DNA of 64,000 nt from PALSA-1180 sp964624625 (GCA_964624625.1 CAZUXW010000001.1:72176-136175); one strand, 5' to 3'; numbered from the stretch's first letter, positions 1-9,709 are shown. Numbers and translations are program-made. Notes: a model not told the origin generated them from the letters alone.

Positions 1-834
1 GCCCGTGCCAAAATCCTTATCCACGTAATCGTCTTGGATGATGGGAATCCTGCGGTTCACCAGGGGCAGGTTGACCGATTTGCCCTCCAATCCCGCATAG
101 CGGTCGTCCTCCGGATGAACCGCGACGGCCGTGTCCCCCAGCAGGGTTTCCGGCCTGGTGGTGGCCACTTCCAGGCCGTCCGAGGGGTCGTGAACAAAGG
201 GATAGCGGATGTGGTAAAAGTTTCCCTGGGTGGTCTTGTGTTCCACCTCAATGTCGGACAATGCCGTCTGGCAGCGGGGACACCAGCTGATGAGGTAGTA
301 GTCCTGGTAAATGAGCTTTTCGTTGAACAGGTCGATGAAGACCCTTTGGACGGCCTTGGACAGTCCAGGGTCCATGGTGAAACGCTCGCGGGTCCAATCG
401 CAGGAACAGCCCAGTTTCCGGAGTTGGCGCATGATCGTGGCGCCGTATTTTTCCTTCCATTCCCAGGTGCGTTGGATGAAGGCTTCCCGTCCCAAGTCAT
501 GCCGGGTCTTGCCTTCCTTTTTCAATTCCCTTTCCACGACATTTTGGGTGGCGATTCCGGCGTGGTCGCAGCCCGGAAGCCAAAGCACGTTATATCCCCT
601 CATGCGCTTGAACCGGGCGATCAAGTCCTGGAGGGTGTTGTTGAGCGCGTGGCCGATGTGGAGGCTCCCGGTCACGTTGGGCGGGGGAATCACCATGGAA
701 AAAGCTGGTTTTTGGGAATCCTGGGCGGCGGTGAAAACGCCGGATTTCTCCCAAATCTCATACCAGCGGGCCTCCACGTCTTTGGGCTCGTAGGCTGGCG
801 GCAATTCGGTTGAAGGCTTTTCGTTGTTGTTCAT
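1..834 (-). CDS. valS: Valine--tRNA ligase, N-terminal part (truncated by window edge)
   Basis: Class I aminoacyl-tRNA synthetase that charges tRNA-Val in the cytoplasm. The first 278 codons are visible and the frame runs open off the left edge of the window. The start is the ATG at 834, giving MNNNEKPSTELPPAYEP. The Rossmann-fold signature PPPNVTGSLHIGHAL, with the HIGH motif, lies at about residues 50-64. GCDHAGIATQ and the start of the CP1 editing insertion (ISWCPRCQT, TTRPETLLGDTAVAVHP) follow, which fits ValS rather than IleS or LeuS. Residues beyond 278, including KMSKS, lie outside the window. The next gene upstream ends 22 bp away on the same strand, so it may share a transcript with the GerMN gene. 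Confidence 0.95.
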   Translation of the reverse strand, partial: MNNNEKPSTELPPAYEPKDVEARWYEIWEKSGVFTAAQDSQKPAFSMVIPPPNVTGSLHIGHALNNTLQDLIARFKRMRGYNVLWLPGCDHAGIATQNVVERELKKEGKTRHDLGREAFIQRTWEWKEKYGATIMRQLRKLGCSCDWTRERFTMDPGLSKAVQRVFIDLFNEKLIYQDYYLISWCPRCQTALSDIEVEHKTTQGNFYHIRYPFVHDPSDGLEVATTRPETLLGDTAVAVHPEDDRYAGLEGKSVNLPLVNRRIPIIQDDYVDKDFGTG

Positions 835-856
835 TTTTCTCTCTATTGAGTTGGTT

Positions 857-1453
857 TTAATTTACCGGCGCGTTCTCTGCCGCCGAGACAGGGCCGCTGG
901 ATTCATTGGTGCCCAAGGCGTAGTGGCCCATCAAAGTCGGGGCATCCTGCCCATCCACGAGAACCTTCACCTGCTTGACCTCGAAAAAATTCCGGCTCAA
1001 AACCTCGATCAGTCCCTTGATCAGGAGCGTCTCCTCATAAAAGCCCAGGCTTCCGGCCTTCGCTTGATTAACGGATAAATCCACCACCGCCACTCCCAAG
1101 GGGGTGAAATAAAACTCATTCAGTTCCATTCCCTCCGGTACCGGCACCTGGAATTTTCCGGTTTTGGGTCCCCGTAAAAAAGCGAGAACAGCCTGCTTCA
1201 TCTGGTTGTACCGGCTCTTACTTTGACGGATCGTCGCCGTGATATTGGCGGGCCTCCCCGATTCCATTTCCACCGCCTTAAGGACGATGGTCGCTGGTTT
1301 GTCATGAGCCTCGTAGAGTGGCGCGTTGCTCGCCTTGGAGACAAGGATGACTTTCTCGGCGGTCGCGGGCGAGCGCCATTTCCAAACCACCCAGCCGGTG
1401 ACGGCAAGGACGGTCAAGGTTCCGATGAATTTAACCAGCCATGCCTGCTTCAC
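857..1453 (-). CDS. GerMN-domain protein, membrane anchored
   Basis: A 198-residue protein with one N-terminal membrane segment (residues about 8-27, ending WVVWKW) followed by a single GerMN-like domain. Recognisable parts are the VLAFLRGPKTG loop, the strand YFTPLGVAVVDLS and the TLLIKGLIEVLSRNF helix. GerMN domains occur in spore GerM and in lipoproteins of many bacteria and are linked to cell-wall metabolism. The molecular role is not established. It lies between an amidase-like gene and valS, all on the minus strand, which supports a cell-envelope role. No lipobox is visible, so it is probably an inner-membrane protein facing the periplasm. Confidence 0.8.
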   Translation of the reverse strand: MKQAWLVKFIGTLTVLAVTGWVVWKWRSPATAEKVILVSKASNAPLYEAHDKPATIVLKAVEMESGRPANITATIRQSKSRYNQMKQAVLAFLRGPKTGKFQVPVPEGMELNEFYFTPLGVAVVDLSVNQAKAGSLGFYEETLLIKGLIEVLSRNFFEVKQVKVLVDGQDAPTLMGHYALGTNESSGPVSAAENAPVN

Positions 1454-1526
1454 GCTTTTTCCTTGTGGCTGCCTTTAATCCTTCCCCTTTCCGCCGCCGC
1501 GGCGGGCGGAAAGCGGAGGACGGCTT

Positions 1527-2273
1527 CTAAGGCGCGAGCTGCAAAAACTCCGACGTTCCACGGACTACCCTTGCCGCGAAATCCGACAAATATTCCGCCC
1601 GGGAGAATTTCTTCAAGTCCGAGGACGAGGTCAAAAACAAAGGCGTCAGGACAACCGCCGGCAGGGTCAGGTACCGCAAACTTTGATGGGGCAAACAGTA
1701 AATTCTACCGTCCGCCGCGGGAGTCTCGCCGCCCAATCCCCGGCTGTCGGAAAGGGGCGAAAATGCCGGCTCCACATCCAGTTTTTGGGCGATCGCCTTG
1801 GCCAGTTTTAAACTGGAGTGAAATTGGGTGAGGGAAATAAACCCCCACCTTTGGCTTTCGCTCGTTTCCGCCGGGTCAAATTTCGAGGGCGGCTCCACCA
1901 CCAGGTAAGGGCCTTTTTGGGCTCCCGTGAATTCCCTATCCGCGTGGAGGATGATGGCGGCCGAGGCTTGGGAGGTGTTGATCAATTCGTTCCGCTTGTC
2001 CGCGGTCACCGAGGCGTCGCCCTTCCGGATGACCACCACCTCAAACCCGCCGTCCTCAAAGGCCTTTTGCAAAACCTGGGCGACCTTATTATTCCAATCC
2101 TTCTCCACTTCCCGCCCTGATTTCACCCCCAAGTCGCTTCCCCCATGGGCCGCGTCCAAAACGATCCTCGGCTTGGCTGAAACAGTCCCGGAAAATAAAA
2201 AAATAAATAAAATACATCCGACACGAAGCCACGAAACCACGAAGAAAGAAACATTTTTTTGTTTTGAAACCAT
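1527..2273 (-). CDS. N-acetylmuramoyl-L-alanine amidase-like protein (Amidase_3 fold), probably impaired
   Basis: A 248-residue exported protein with a signal peptide (hydrophobic CILFIFLFSG, cleavage near VSA-KP) and an Amidase_3 domain. These zinc amidases cut the lactyl-amide bond of peptidoglycan. The first zinc ligand is in LDAAHGG, the second is a Glu in the following REVEKD helix and the third is in IILHAD. The C-terminal strand that normally reads like VExGF with the catalytic Glu is LTPLFLT here, so the general base appears to be missing. It may be a non-catalytic peptidoglycan binder. The predicted first ~18 codons lie inside an inverted-repeat element, so the true start is uncertain. 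Confidence 0.75.
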   Translation of the reverse strand: MVSKQKNVSFFVVSWLRVGCILFIFLFSGTVSAKPRIVLDAAHGGSDLGVKSGREVEKDWNNKVAQVLQKAFEDGGFEVVVIRKGDASVTADKRNELINTSQASAAIILHADREFTGAQKGPYLVVEPPSKFDPAETSESQRWGFISLTQFHSSLKLAKAIAQKLDVEPAFSPLSDSRGLGGETPAADGRIYCLPHQSLRYLTLPAVVLTPLFLTSSSDLKKFSRAEYLSDFAARVVRGTSEFLQLAP

Positions 2274-2355
2274 TTTATTTTCGCCAATCCATGGAACAGT
2301 TAAAACTGTTATTGGTTTAAAACTTGGAAAACTTCGAGTCTTCGTGGCTTCGTGG
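2220..2355. repeat. Inverted-repeat element, CACGAAG type (copy 1)
   Basis: The left arm (2220-2244) is built of repeated CACGAAG-like units and the right arm (2332-2355) is its inverse, with about 87 bp of AT-rich sequence between. Six similar elements occur in this window (near 11.0, 47.7, 51.0, 54.3, 59.3 and 63.3 kb). This copy overlaps the 5' end of the amidase gene, so that the repeat encodes residues FFVVSWLRV of its leader. Confidence 0.8.
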
Positions 2356-2367
2356 CGGCCCTTTACT

Positions 2368-3231
2368 TTACTTTTCTTGAAAGACTCCCATGGCCCGGAA
2401 CTTCTCGTAGCGTTGGGATTCCAGTGCCGTGGGGGACATTTCCAAAAGGGGTTTCAAGGTTTTTTCCAGGGCTTTTTTCAAGTTCATGGCGGTTTCATCG
2501 AAATTCAGGTGGGCGCCGCCCTCGGGCTCGGGAACGATGTCGTCAATGATCTTAAAAGAAAGCAGGTCCGGGGCGGTCAGCCGCAATACGTCGGAAGCTT
2601 GTTGGATCATTTCCCGGTCATCCCAAAGAATGGCCGCGCAGCCCTCCGGGGAAATGACCGAGTAGATGGAGTTTTCCATCATCAGGACCTTGTTGGCGAC
2701 TCCAATTCCCAAGGCTCCGCCGCTGCCTCCCTCCCCGATGACCACCGCGATCACGGGAATCCGAAGCTTGGCCATTTCCAAGAGGTTCCTGGCGATGGCT
2801 TCCGCCTGGCCCCTTTCTTCCGCCCCTAAACCGGGATAGGCGCCAGGGGTATCGATGAATGTGATCACGGGCTTTTTGAACTTCTCGGCCATTTTCATGA
2901 CCCTCATGGCCTTACGGTAGCCTTCGGGATGGGGCATGCCGAAGTTGCGTTTTATGTTCTCTTTGGTATCCCTGCCCTTTTGCTGGCCGATGACGACCAC
3001 CGGCTGCTCATTCAGGTAGGCGAATCCGCAAATAGTGGCTTGATCGTCGCCAAAGGCGCGATCCCCGTGGATTTCAGTGAAATCCTTGAATATTTTTTGA
3101 ATGTAGTCGAAGGCGAAGGGCCGCTGGGGGTGGCGCGCGAGCTGGACCCTTTTCCAGGCGGCGGACGCCGCTGTTTCCGGCTTGGGCTTTTTCCCGTTGT
3201 TCTTCACTGCTTTTTTACCAGGTGTTTTCAA
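2368..3231 (-). CDS. accA: Acetyl-CoA carboxylase carboxyltransferase subunit alpha
   Basis: Alpha subunit of the carboxyltransferase that moves CO2 from carboxybiotin to acetyl-CoA, the first step of fatty acid synthesis. Family motifs are HGDRAFGDD, IGQQKGRDTKENI, FGMPHPEGYRKA, FIDTPGAYPG, GEGGSGGALGIG and SVISPEGCAAILWDD. I chose the TTG at 3231 because GGAG stands about ten bases upstream; it gives 287 residues beginning MKTPGKKAV. The open frame continues to 3336 but that extension is not family-like. The usual N-terminal helical hairpin of about 30 residues is replaced by a short Lys/Pro-rich stretch. No accD is present in the window. Confidence 0.9.
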   Translation of the reverse strand: MKTPGKKAVKNNGKKPKPETAASAAWKRVQLARHPQRPFAFDYIQKIFKDFTEIHGDRAFGDDQATICGFAYLNEQPVVVIGQQKGRDTKENIKRNFGMPHPEGYRKAMRVMKMAEKFKKPVITFIDTPGAYPGLGAEERGQAEAIARNLLEMAKLRIPVIAVVIGEGGSGGALGIGVANKVLMMENSIYSVISPEGCAAILWDDREMIQQASDVLRLTAPDLLSFKIIDDIVPEPEGGAHLNFDETAMNLKKALEKTLKPLLEMSPTALESQRYEKFRAMGVFQEK

Positions 3232-3350
3232 TGGCGGAACCCTCTCCTTGAAAAATGAGGGCTTATTATACGCAGGGGGGGCTTTCCCTCGCAACGCACA
3301 ACTTTGAGGGGAAAACCCATTCCCGGCCCAAAACAACTTATCCGTTAATT

Positions 3351-5564
3351 TTAGGGAACTTCAAACCAGACCACCGCCAGGGGCGGCAGGGAGATGAGGA
3401 TGGAGTGGGATTGGCCATGGGCAGGGACGGCATCGGCATTGACACCGCCGTTGTTGCCGAAGTTGCTCCCGCCATAGAGGTGGGAATCCGTATTCAGGAT
3501 TTCCTTGTAGTAGCCTTCTTTCGGCACGCCGACCCGGTAGTTGGTTCGAATGACGGGTGAGAAGTTGCCCACACAGAGAAGTTGCCGGCCTGCCGCCGGG
3601 GCCTTCCGTAAAAATGCCACCATGTTATCGTCCGCGTTGCTGGCGTCCACCCATTGGAATCCCGTAGACTCCACATCCGCCTCATAAAGGGCTGGATGTT
3701 CTTTATAAAGGCGGTTCAGGTCGCTGATTAAATTCTGCGTGCGCCAATGGTCCGCCCATTGGGTCAAGTGCCAATCCAGGCTCTGGTTGTTGTTCCATTC
3801 GGCGAATTGGCCGAACTCGCAGCCCATGAATAAAAGCTTCTTGCCAGGATGGGCCCACATATAGCCGAACAAAGAGCGGAGGTTGGCGAATTTTTGCCAG
3901 CGGTCCCCCGGCATCTTGTCGATCAACGACCCCTTGCCATGGACGACCTCGTCATGGGAAATGGGCAGCATAAAGTTTTCGCTCCAGGCGTAAAGGAATC
4001 CGAACGTCAGGTTGTTGTGGCAATAGCGCCGGTAAATGGAATCGCTGCTGAAATAGTGGAGGGTGTCGTGCATCCAGCCCATGTTCCACTTGAAGCCGAA
4101 TCCCAGCCCTCCCGTGTAGGTGGGCCGGCTCACTCCCGGCCAAGCGGTTGATTCCTCGGCGATCATCAGGACCCCCGGCTCGTTGGCGTGGATGACTTCG
4201 TTTAATTGTTTTAGGAACTTAATGGCTTCCAGATTCTCGTTCCCCCCATGCTCGTTCGCGACCCACTCGCCGTCCTTGCGGCTGTAATCCAGGTAAAGCA
4301 TGGATGCCACCGCGTCGAGCCGGAGGCCGTCCACGTGGTACTCGGAGCACCAAAAAAGCGCGTTGGACAAAAGAAAATTCCGGACTTCGTTGCGGCCGAA
4401 ATTGAACACATAGGTTCCCCAGTCCGGATGTTCTCCCTGGCGCGGATCCAAATGCTCATAAAGGGCCGTGCCGTCAAAGCGGCCCAGGGCGAACTCGTCC
4501 TTCGGAAAATGGGCCGGAACCCAATCCAGGATGACGCCGATACCCTGCTGGTGGAGAAAATCCACCAGGTACTTGAAATCGTCCGGCTTGCCGAAACGGG
4601 CGGTCGGGGCGAAATAGGAGGAGACCTGGTAACCCCAGGAACCGCCGAAGGGATGTTCCATCACCGGCATGAATTCCACATGGGTGAATCCTAATTCCAA
4701 CACATATTCCGCCAGCTGGTGGGCCATTTCCCTGTAAGTGAGGGGGCGGTTGCCCTCCTCAGGAACCTGGCGCCAGGATTCCAGATGGATTTCGTAGATG
4801 GACAGGGGCTGTCGAAGGATATCTTTTTTCGTCCTCGCCTCCATCCATTCCTGGTCCTTGAATTCATATTTCGTCTGGTGGACCACCGAGGCGGTCAAGG
4901 GAGGCTTTTCCGTGGCAAAGGCGTAGGGGTCCGCCTTGAGAAGCCTGCCATGCTCGGTTCGGATCTCGTATTTGTAGTTCATGCCCTCGGTCAATTCCGG
5001 TATGAAGATTTCCCAAATTCCCGAGCCGCCCAGGCACCTCATGGGGTGAAGGCGCCCGTCCCAGCCGTTGAAATCGCCCACCACGGAAACACCCTTGGCG
5101 CTGGGAGCCCAAACGGCGAAGGAAAAACCCTTGACCCCCTGCCACTCCCGGTAATGGGCGCCCATTTTCTCGTGAAGCTTCTGGTGGTTGCCCTCGCCCA
5201 AAAGGTAGATATCCATCTCCCCGAGGGTCGGCCAAAAGGCGTAGGGATCCCAATAGGTAAATGTTTTTTTGCCCGGATAACTGACCTTGACCCGGTAGGG
5301 CGGAATTTCTTTTTTATCCGCGATGAAAACCTCAAAGAGGCCGGAAGGGTGAGTTTGGGCCAAGGGGTATTCCTCGCCGCCTTCCAGCAGGATCGAAACC
5401 GCCGAGGCGTCGGGGCGGAACACGCGGACCAGGACTCCCTCCCCCTGGGGATGCATTCCCAGAAGCGCATGGGGATCGATATGGCGCAGGTCCAAAAAAC
5501 GGTTGATATCCTTCGCGGAAAGGTTGGTGGTGGCGGGAGGTTGCTTTTTGACACGAGGAGACAT
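3351..5564 (-). CDS. glgB: 1,4-alpha-glucan branching enzyme
   Basis: Glycogen branching enzyme that cuts an alpha-1,4 chain and reattaches it through an alpha-1,6 bond. The 737 residues give an N-terminal extension and a CBM48 module (FAVWAPSAKGVSVVGDFNGWDG near 145), followed by a GH13 barrel. Catalytic residues are the Asp nucleophile in GLRLDAVASM, the acid Glu in LMIAEES and the Asp in ISHDEVVHGKGS. The all-beta C-terminal domain ends at LPPLAVVWFEVP. The ATG at 5564 is preferred; an in-frame GTG lies two codons upstream. A GH57 gene lies directly upstream on the same strand, so the pair probably forms a glycogen-metabolism unit. Confidence 0.95.
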   Translation of the reverse strand: MSPRVKKQPPATTNLSAKDINRFLDLRHIDPHALLGMHPQGEGVLVRVFRPDASAVSILLEGGEEYPLAQTHPSGLFEVFIADKKEIPPYRVKVSYPGKKTFTYWDPYAFWPTLGEMDIYLLGEGNHQKLHEKMGAHYREWQGVKGFSFAVWAPSAKGVSVVGDFNGWDGRLHPMRCLGGSGIWEIFIPELTEGMNYKYEIRTEHGRLLKADPYAFATEKPPLTASVVHQTKYEFKDQEWMEARTKKDILRQPLSIYEIHLESWRQVPEEGNRPLTYREMAHQLAEYVLELGFTHVEFMPVMEHPFGGSWGYQVSSYFAPTARFGKPDDFKYLVDFLHQQGIGVILDWVPAHFPKDEFALGRFDGTALYEHLDPRQGEHPDWGTYVFNFGRNEVRNFLLSNALFWCSEYHVDGLRLDAVASMLYLDYSRKDGEWVANEHGGNENLEAIKFLKQLNEVIHANEPGVLMIAEESTAWPGVSRPTYTGGLGFGFKWNMGWMHDTLHYFSSDSIYRRYCHNNLTFGFLYAWSENFMLPISHDEVVHGKGSLIDKMPGDRWQKFANLRSLFGYMWAHPGKKLLFMGCEFGQFAEWNNNQSLDWHLTQWADHWRTQNLISDLNRLYKEHPALYEADVESTGFQWVDASNADDNMVAFLRKAPAAGRQLLCVGNFSPVIRTNYRVGVPKEGYYKEILNTDSHLYGGSNFGNNGGVNADAVPAHGQSHSILISLPPLAVVWFEVP

Positions 5565-5677
5565 TGGCACCGATCGGAAAATTATATTTGTGCGGGCGAA
5601 GCTCGACTTCGCCGATCCAGCTCAACAAATTCATCAACCATCGGGACGAACCGGAGGTCCGCCCCTTCATCTACAAA

Positions 5678-8137
5678 CTATTCCACCTCATCCGGGTGGA
5701 GTCTGGCTTTAATCGCGGCGTTTTTCTCCAGCAATAGGTCCGTCCGAAGGTCCAAAAGGTCCGAAAGCTCCGTCATCTTCTCGAACACGGGCGATTTCTC
5801 GGCCGCCTCAAAAACCGCCTCCTGGGCCAGGTAAAGATTATAGTCCAGTCCCAGCTTCTTGGTGAGTTGAACCACCGCGATGGAGGCCCGGATATTGTCC
5901 TCGGTGGGCTTTTCCACGGCTCCCTCGACGATTTCGGTGATCAGGTTGCGGAAGGTATGTTCTGCCACGAAACGGTCGATCCGGTAGCCATGCTGGGTCA
6001 CTTCCCCCGCCAGGGAAATCAAGTTCTGGTAGGCGTCCGGATCCTTGAACCACTCCTTCTTCTGGATCTCCTCCTCGAACAGCTTGCCGAAGGTGAACTC
6101 GGCCGCGGCCCGGATTTCCTTGGGAAGTTCAAAACCAACCGACTGGAGCATTTCCAGGTTGCGGCGGTTATCCTCGTAAAGCCGCACATATTGCTCGCTG
6201 AAGCGCTCCACCAAAGTCCCGAAAACCTGCTGGAATATCTTTTGACGGCTCTCCGGGAGCAATTGCTCCACCCCAAACTCATCCGGCCCGAACTCCTCCT
6301 GCATCAGACGAAGGAGTTTCGGCAGGGAGACGATGTAAAACTGCTCCCACAAGTGGTTGGCGGACTTATCGTAATTTTCAGGGCGGATGTAGGGCCGGAT
6401 GGCCCCGTAAAAGTCGATGCCGCCCAAATGGAGGCCCGCGAAAGCGTAGCGGAAATGCTGGCGGGTCATGGATTCCTGGAGCAGGACATGACCCGTCATC
6501 AAGGTAAACCTTCCATGCTCTTCCTTGCGGTTGTCGAGCATCTCGAAGAGAAAGCCCCCCGCCTCCCCCCGGTCGGTCATATGGTTCACCAGCGAGGAAA
6601 TGGCCAAATGGGCCACGACGCCTTGGGGAGTGACCCTGGTGGGCTCGGCGAAACGGCGGTAGATATCAGCGCCGGAGCCAAATTCCCGGATGTTGCTTTG
6701 GGCCTCCGAAAGTATCTCCAGAAAAGTCGCTTCCGGGGATTCCAGCCCCAAGGTCGCCATTAGGTCAAAGATGCGCGCGGCGTATTTTAAAACCTGGACC
6801 GTCTCGATGCCCGAGATCTCGGTGAAGAACCAGCCGCAACTGGTGTACATCAGCATGGAATTGCGCTGGATTTCCAAATGCGTCAAGGCCCGGACCTGCT
6901 CCAACTCGTCCAAGGGGCGTCCTGCCGCCTTTTCCAAAAACAGCTTCCGGGGAGCGTCCGGGTCCAGAACCAACTGGATATAATCGTTTCGGGCCGCCCA
7001 GGGATCGATGAAAAGTTTTCCCCTTTCCATTTCAAAGGAGGCAGCGACCTTATCCCTTAAATAATCAAAGGCTTTCCTCAAGGGGCCGCGCCAAGCTTGG
7101 TTCCAGCCTTCCTGTCCCCCGGTCTGGCATCCGCAATCCTTAAACCAACGACCCACTCCATGGGCGCAGCTCCAGGCCGTCCCATTGCCGTCGGGCCCCG
7201 TCTTAATTTCCACTTCCCAGCTGGGAGGATGCTTTTCCAGGAAGGCGGCGTAATTCGTCACCCAATAGCCGCCTTGGCTCGCTTCCACTTCCAAGGCGTA
7301 GGCCAAGCTCCGGTCGCCAAACTTGGTATGGTGCCCGTAGCTTTCGCCGTCGGTGGCGGTTTGGACGATCCGCCCTTCGCCCTTGCCGACCCGCGCGATG
7401 CGGTCGATCAGGGCTTGGCTGGAAATGAGGGAACCCTCGAAGGCCACCCCCCGCGCGATGCCCATGTCGTAAAAAAACACGTCGATATACCTTTTGGAAC
7501 CGTCCCGGTGGAAATAGCGGTAAGCCATTCCCGGGTCAATCCGGCCGTCGGAAACGCTGGTCCAATCCCCTCCACCCATGGGCCGGACCCTCTCCGCCTG
7601 TTCCGGCGAGAGGATCAGGTACCGGAGGCCCTCGTCAATGAGGACTGACATGGTAGCGTCATTGCAGGCCGTTTCAGGCAGCCACATGGACTCGGGTTCC
7701 CGGCCAAACCGGTGCTTGAAATCGGCGATGCCCCACTTCACCTGGGTCACCCGGTCGGCGTCATTGCAGAGCGGAAGAATGCTGTGGTTGTAACCTTGGG
7801 CGATGGCGTTTCCATGGCCCCCGTTTTTTTGGATGCTCGTCTTGTCGGCTTGCAGGATCCGGCGGTAAGTGCCGGGATGGACCTTTTCCATCCAGGAAAG
7901 AAGGGTGGCCCCGAAGTTAAAATTAATAAATTCGTAGTTATTGACGATGCTCTCGATGCGTCCGCTCTTGAGGTCGAAAACCCTGGCGAAAGCGTTGGGA
8001 CGGTAACACTCGTAATAAACCCTGTCATTCCAATTGGGAAAGGGCTGGGCGCTGGGCTGGTCGTCAATGACGCCGGTCCAGGGATTTTCCCGGGGCGGTT
8101 GGTAAAAATGGCCATGGATGACGAGTGCGGTTGACAT
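5678..8137 (-). CDS. Glycoside hydrolase family 57 protein with DUF3536 domain
   Basis: An 819-residue cytoplasmic protein with an N-terminal GH57 barrel. It begins ALVIHGHFYQPPRENPWTG, a hallmark of this subgroup. The candidate catalytic Glu is in SMWLPETACND and the Asp in QTATDGESYGHH. The C-terminal half, from about residue 400, is the long helical region typical of DUF3536. Family 57 holds alpha-amylases, amylopullulanases and branching enzymes; the DUF3536 subgroup is not well characterised. Its position next to glgB points to glycogen or maltodextrin processing. The start ATG is followed immediately by the conserved motif, so it is secure. Confidence 0.9.
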   Translation of the reverse strand: MSTALVIHGHFYQPPRENPWTGVIDDQPSAQPFPNWNDRVYYECYRPNAFARVFDLKSGRIESIVNNYEFINFNFGATLLSWMEKVHPGTYRRILQADKTSIQKNGGHGNAIAQGYNHSILPLCNDADRVTQVKWGIADFKHRFGREPESMWLPETACNDATMSVLIDEGLRYLILSPEQAERVRPMGGGDWTSVSDGRIDPGMAYRYFHRDGSKRYIDVFFYDMGIARGVAFEGSLISSQALIDRIARVGKGEGRIVQTATDGESYGHHTKFGDRSLAYALEVEASQGGYWVTNYAAFLEKHPPSWEVEIKTGPDGNGTAWSCAHGVGRWFKDCGCQTGGQEGWNQAWRGPLRKAFDYLRDKVAASFEMERGKLFIDPWAARNDYIQLVLDPDAPRKLFLEKAAGRPLDELEQVRALTHLEIQRNSMLMYTSCGWFFTEISGIETVQVLKYAARIFDLMATLGLESPEATFLEILSEAQSNIREFGSGADIYRRFAEPTRVTPQGVVAHLAISSLVNHMTDRGEAGGFLFEMLDNRKEEHGRFTLMTGHVLLQESMTRQHFRYAFAGLHLGGIDFYGAIRPYIRPENYDKSANHLWEQFYIVSLPKLLRLMQEEFGPDEFGVEQLLPESRQKIFQQVFGTLVERFSEQYVRLYEDNRRNLEMLQSVGFELPKEIRAAAEFTFGKLFEEEIQKKEWFKDPDAYQNLISLAGEVTQHGYRIDRFVAEHTFRNLITEIVEGAVEKPTEDNIRASIAVVQLTKKLGLDYNLYLAQEAVFEAAEKSPVFEKMTELSDLLDLRTDLLLEKNAAIKARLHPDEVE

Positions 8138-8272
8138 GTTTTCCTCGAAAAGAATTTTTAGACTTGGGCCAGACGGTTTCCCGCCGAAAAAACGGCGCCG
8201 GACACCCGATTCCCCCCGCTGATTTTATGGCAAAAAAACCCGGTTGGGGAAAATTACTCGGCGCCGATCCCG

Positions 8273-9709
8273 TTAATTTGGCAAATACCATACCCGGCCA
8301 TATTCTCGAACGGCGGGTCGGTAGTCTTTTTTTATTTCCGAAACGATTTCAGAAGGCATCAAATATTGGGCCGGCAGATCGTAAAGCTCGATGGATTTGA
8401 ATTTTTTAAGACGGATATCGTCCAGCAAGGGTTTCCCGTCCCAACGCCCCCTGTCGTAAAGATATTGATATTCCACCGGCTGGTACCAAATCCTCTTTCC
8501 GGCCATCACCAGAAGGTCCAAATCCAGGGCCAGATAGGGACCAGGACCCAGGTACATTTTGGAGGCGTCCTGTTTCATTCGGATTTCTTCCGCCGGGGGC
8601 GCGGAAGGCCATGGATTTTGAGCCAACATCGCGGCCATCGCTAAAACCCAGGGGGCCGGTATCCATTTCCAGGGAGTCTTGAAAAGTTCCGGAGGATGAA
8701 ACCACAGGCCTTCCGCCGCGAAAACCATTCCGTAAAGCCAAAATTCCAGGGCATAATTTTCAGCCCCCCCGTTGCGCCCCAGAAACAACAATTGGAGGGA
8801 GGAAAAAAAAACCTGGCATTTCAAGAGAAGGGACGCCTCGGCGAAAATCCATAAAAACACCACCGCCAGCACCAGCAGGGCCGACTCCTTAAGAAACCGG
8901 TGCGCCAAAAAATATTCCAGGGTTTTGAAATCGTACCCCGTGTCCAACCATGGCCCGGTGTGAAGTAAGTACAGGCCATGGGTCGTCCATTGTTCCCAAA
9001 AGAAAACCGCCGCTACGGGAAGGAAAGCTCCCATAAAAAAATAAACCCGCTTATTCCAATTTCCCCTGATCACGGAATAAAGCCCATAAGCCAGCCATAG
9101 GCTGACCGTGGTCTGCTTAACGCAAACGGCGGCCCCGCCGAGAAGCCCTGCTCCGAGCAAACCCCAACTTATCCCCGCCGCTTTACCGCCCCGCTCCGAA
9201 TCCCGGAATAAAACGAGAAAAGCCCCAAATTGCAAAAATAACGAAAGGGTGTCCGGGCGGACCATCGACCCCCAAAGGGCCCAAGTCGGCGAAAGCAGGA
9301 AAAGCAGGGCGGCGCAAAGGGCCTGAACCTTTCCCCAACGGTTCCAGCCCCAAACCGAAATTAAGATTCCGCAGCCCAGGTATCCGGCCATGGACAGGAG
9401 CCGCCCCGCAAGCCATAACCCGCCTGTTATTTTCAGGAGTAAAGCCTGGAGAAAAAAATAGAAGGGCGGATAGGCCGTGAGGAGATAGGGCCCGCCGTGA
9501 AAAGGGTTGGGATAAAGGGTTTCGCCGGAGAAAAATAAAAGAGCCCGGTCCACCATATAGGATTCGGTTTGCTGGACTTGAATCGGGCAAAACAGCCTTT
9601 GAACCAAGGGAACAAACCCCAGGGCGAAAACGACCGCCAAGACAAACCCCGTGGCACCCAGGGCCAACCAGGGAGCTTTATCGAGGGTCCCTCGGGCTGG
9701 TTTCCTCAA
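8273..9709 (-). CDS. Polytopic membrane protein, GT-C (dolichyl-phosphate-mannosyltransferase-like) glycosyltransferase
   Basis: A 478-residue inner-membrane protein with about nine to ten hydrophobic segments followed by a soluble C-terminal tail from about residue 370. The first extracytoplasmic loop holds ESYMVDRALLFFSGETLYPNPF and LLTAYPPFYFF, which resembles the acidic loop of GT-C enzymes such as the PMT/ArnT families. Those enzymes transfer sugars from polyprenyl phosphates to lipids or proteins; the substrate here is unknown. Its ATG overlaps the cysN stop as ATGA (9706-9709), so it is translationally coupled to the ATP sulfurylase large subunit, an unexpected partner. Confidence 0.75.
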   Translation of the reverse strand: MRKPARGTLDKAPWLALGATGFVLAVVFALGFVPLVQRLFCPIQVQQTESYMVDRALLFFSGETLYPNPFHGGPYLLTAYPPFYFFLQALLLKITGGLWLAGRLLSMAGYLGCGILISVWGWNRWGKVQALCAALLFLLSPTWALWGSMVRPDTLSLFLQFGAFLVLFRDSERGGKAAGISWGLLGAGLLGGAAVCVKQTTVSLWLAYGLYSVIRGNWNKRVYFFMGAFLPVAAVFFWEQWTTHGLYLLHTGPWLDTGYDFKTLEYFLAHRFLKESALLVLAVVFLWIFAEASLLLKCQVFFSSLQLLFLGRNGGAENYALEFWLYGMVFAAEGLWFHPPELFKTPWKWIPAPWVLAMAAMLAQNPWPSAPPAEEIRMKQDASKMYLGPGPYLALDLDLLVMAGKRIWYQPVEYQYLYDRGRWDGKPLLDDIRLKKFKSIELYDLPAQYLMPSEIVSEIKKDYRPAVREYGRVWYLPN

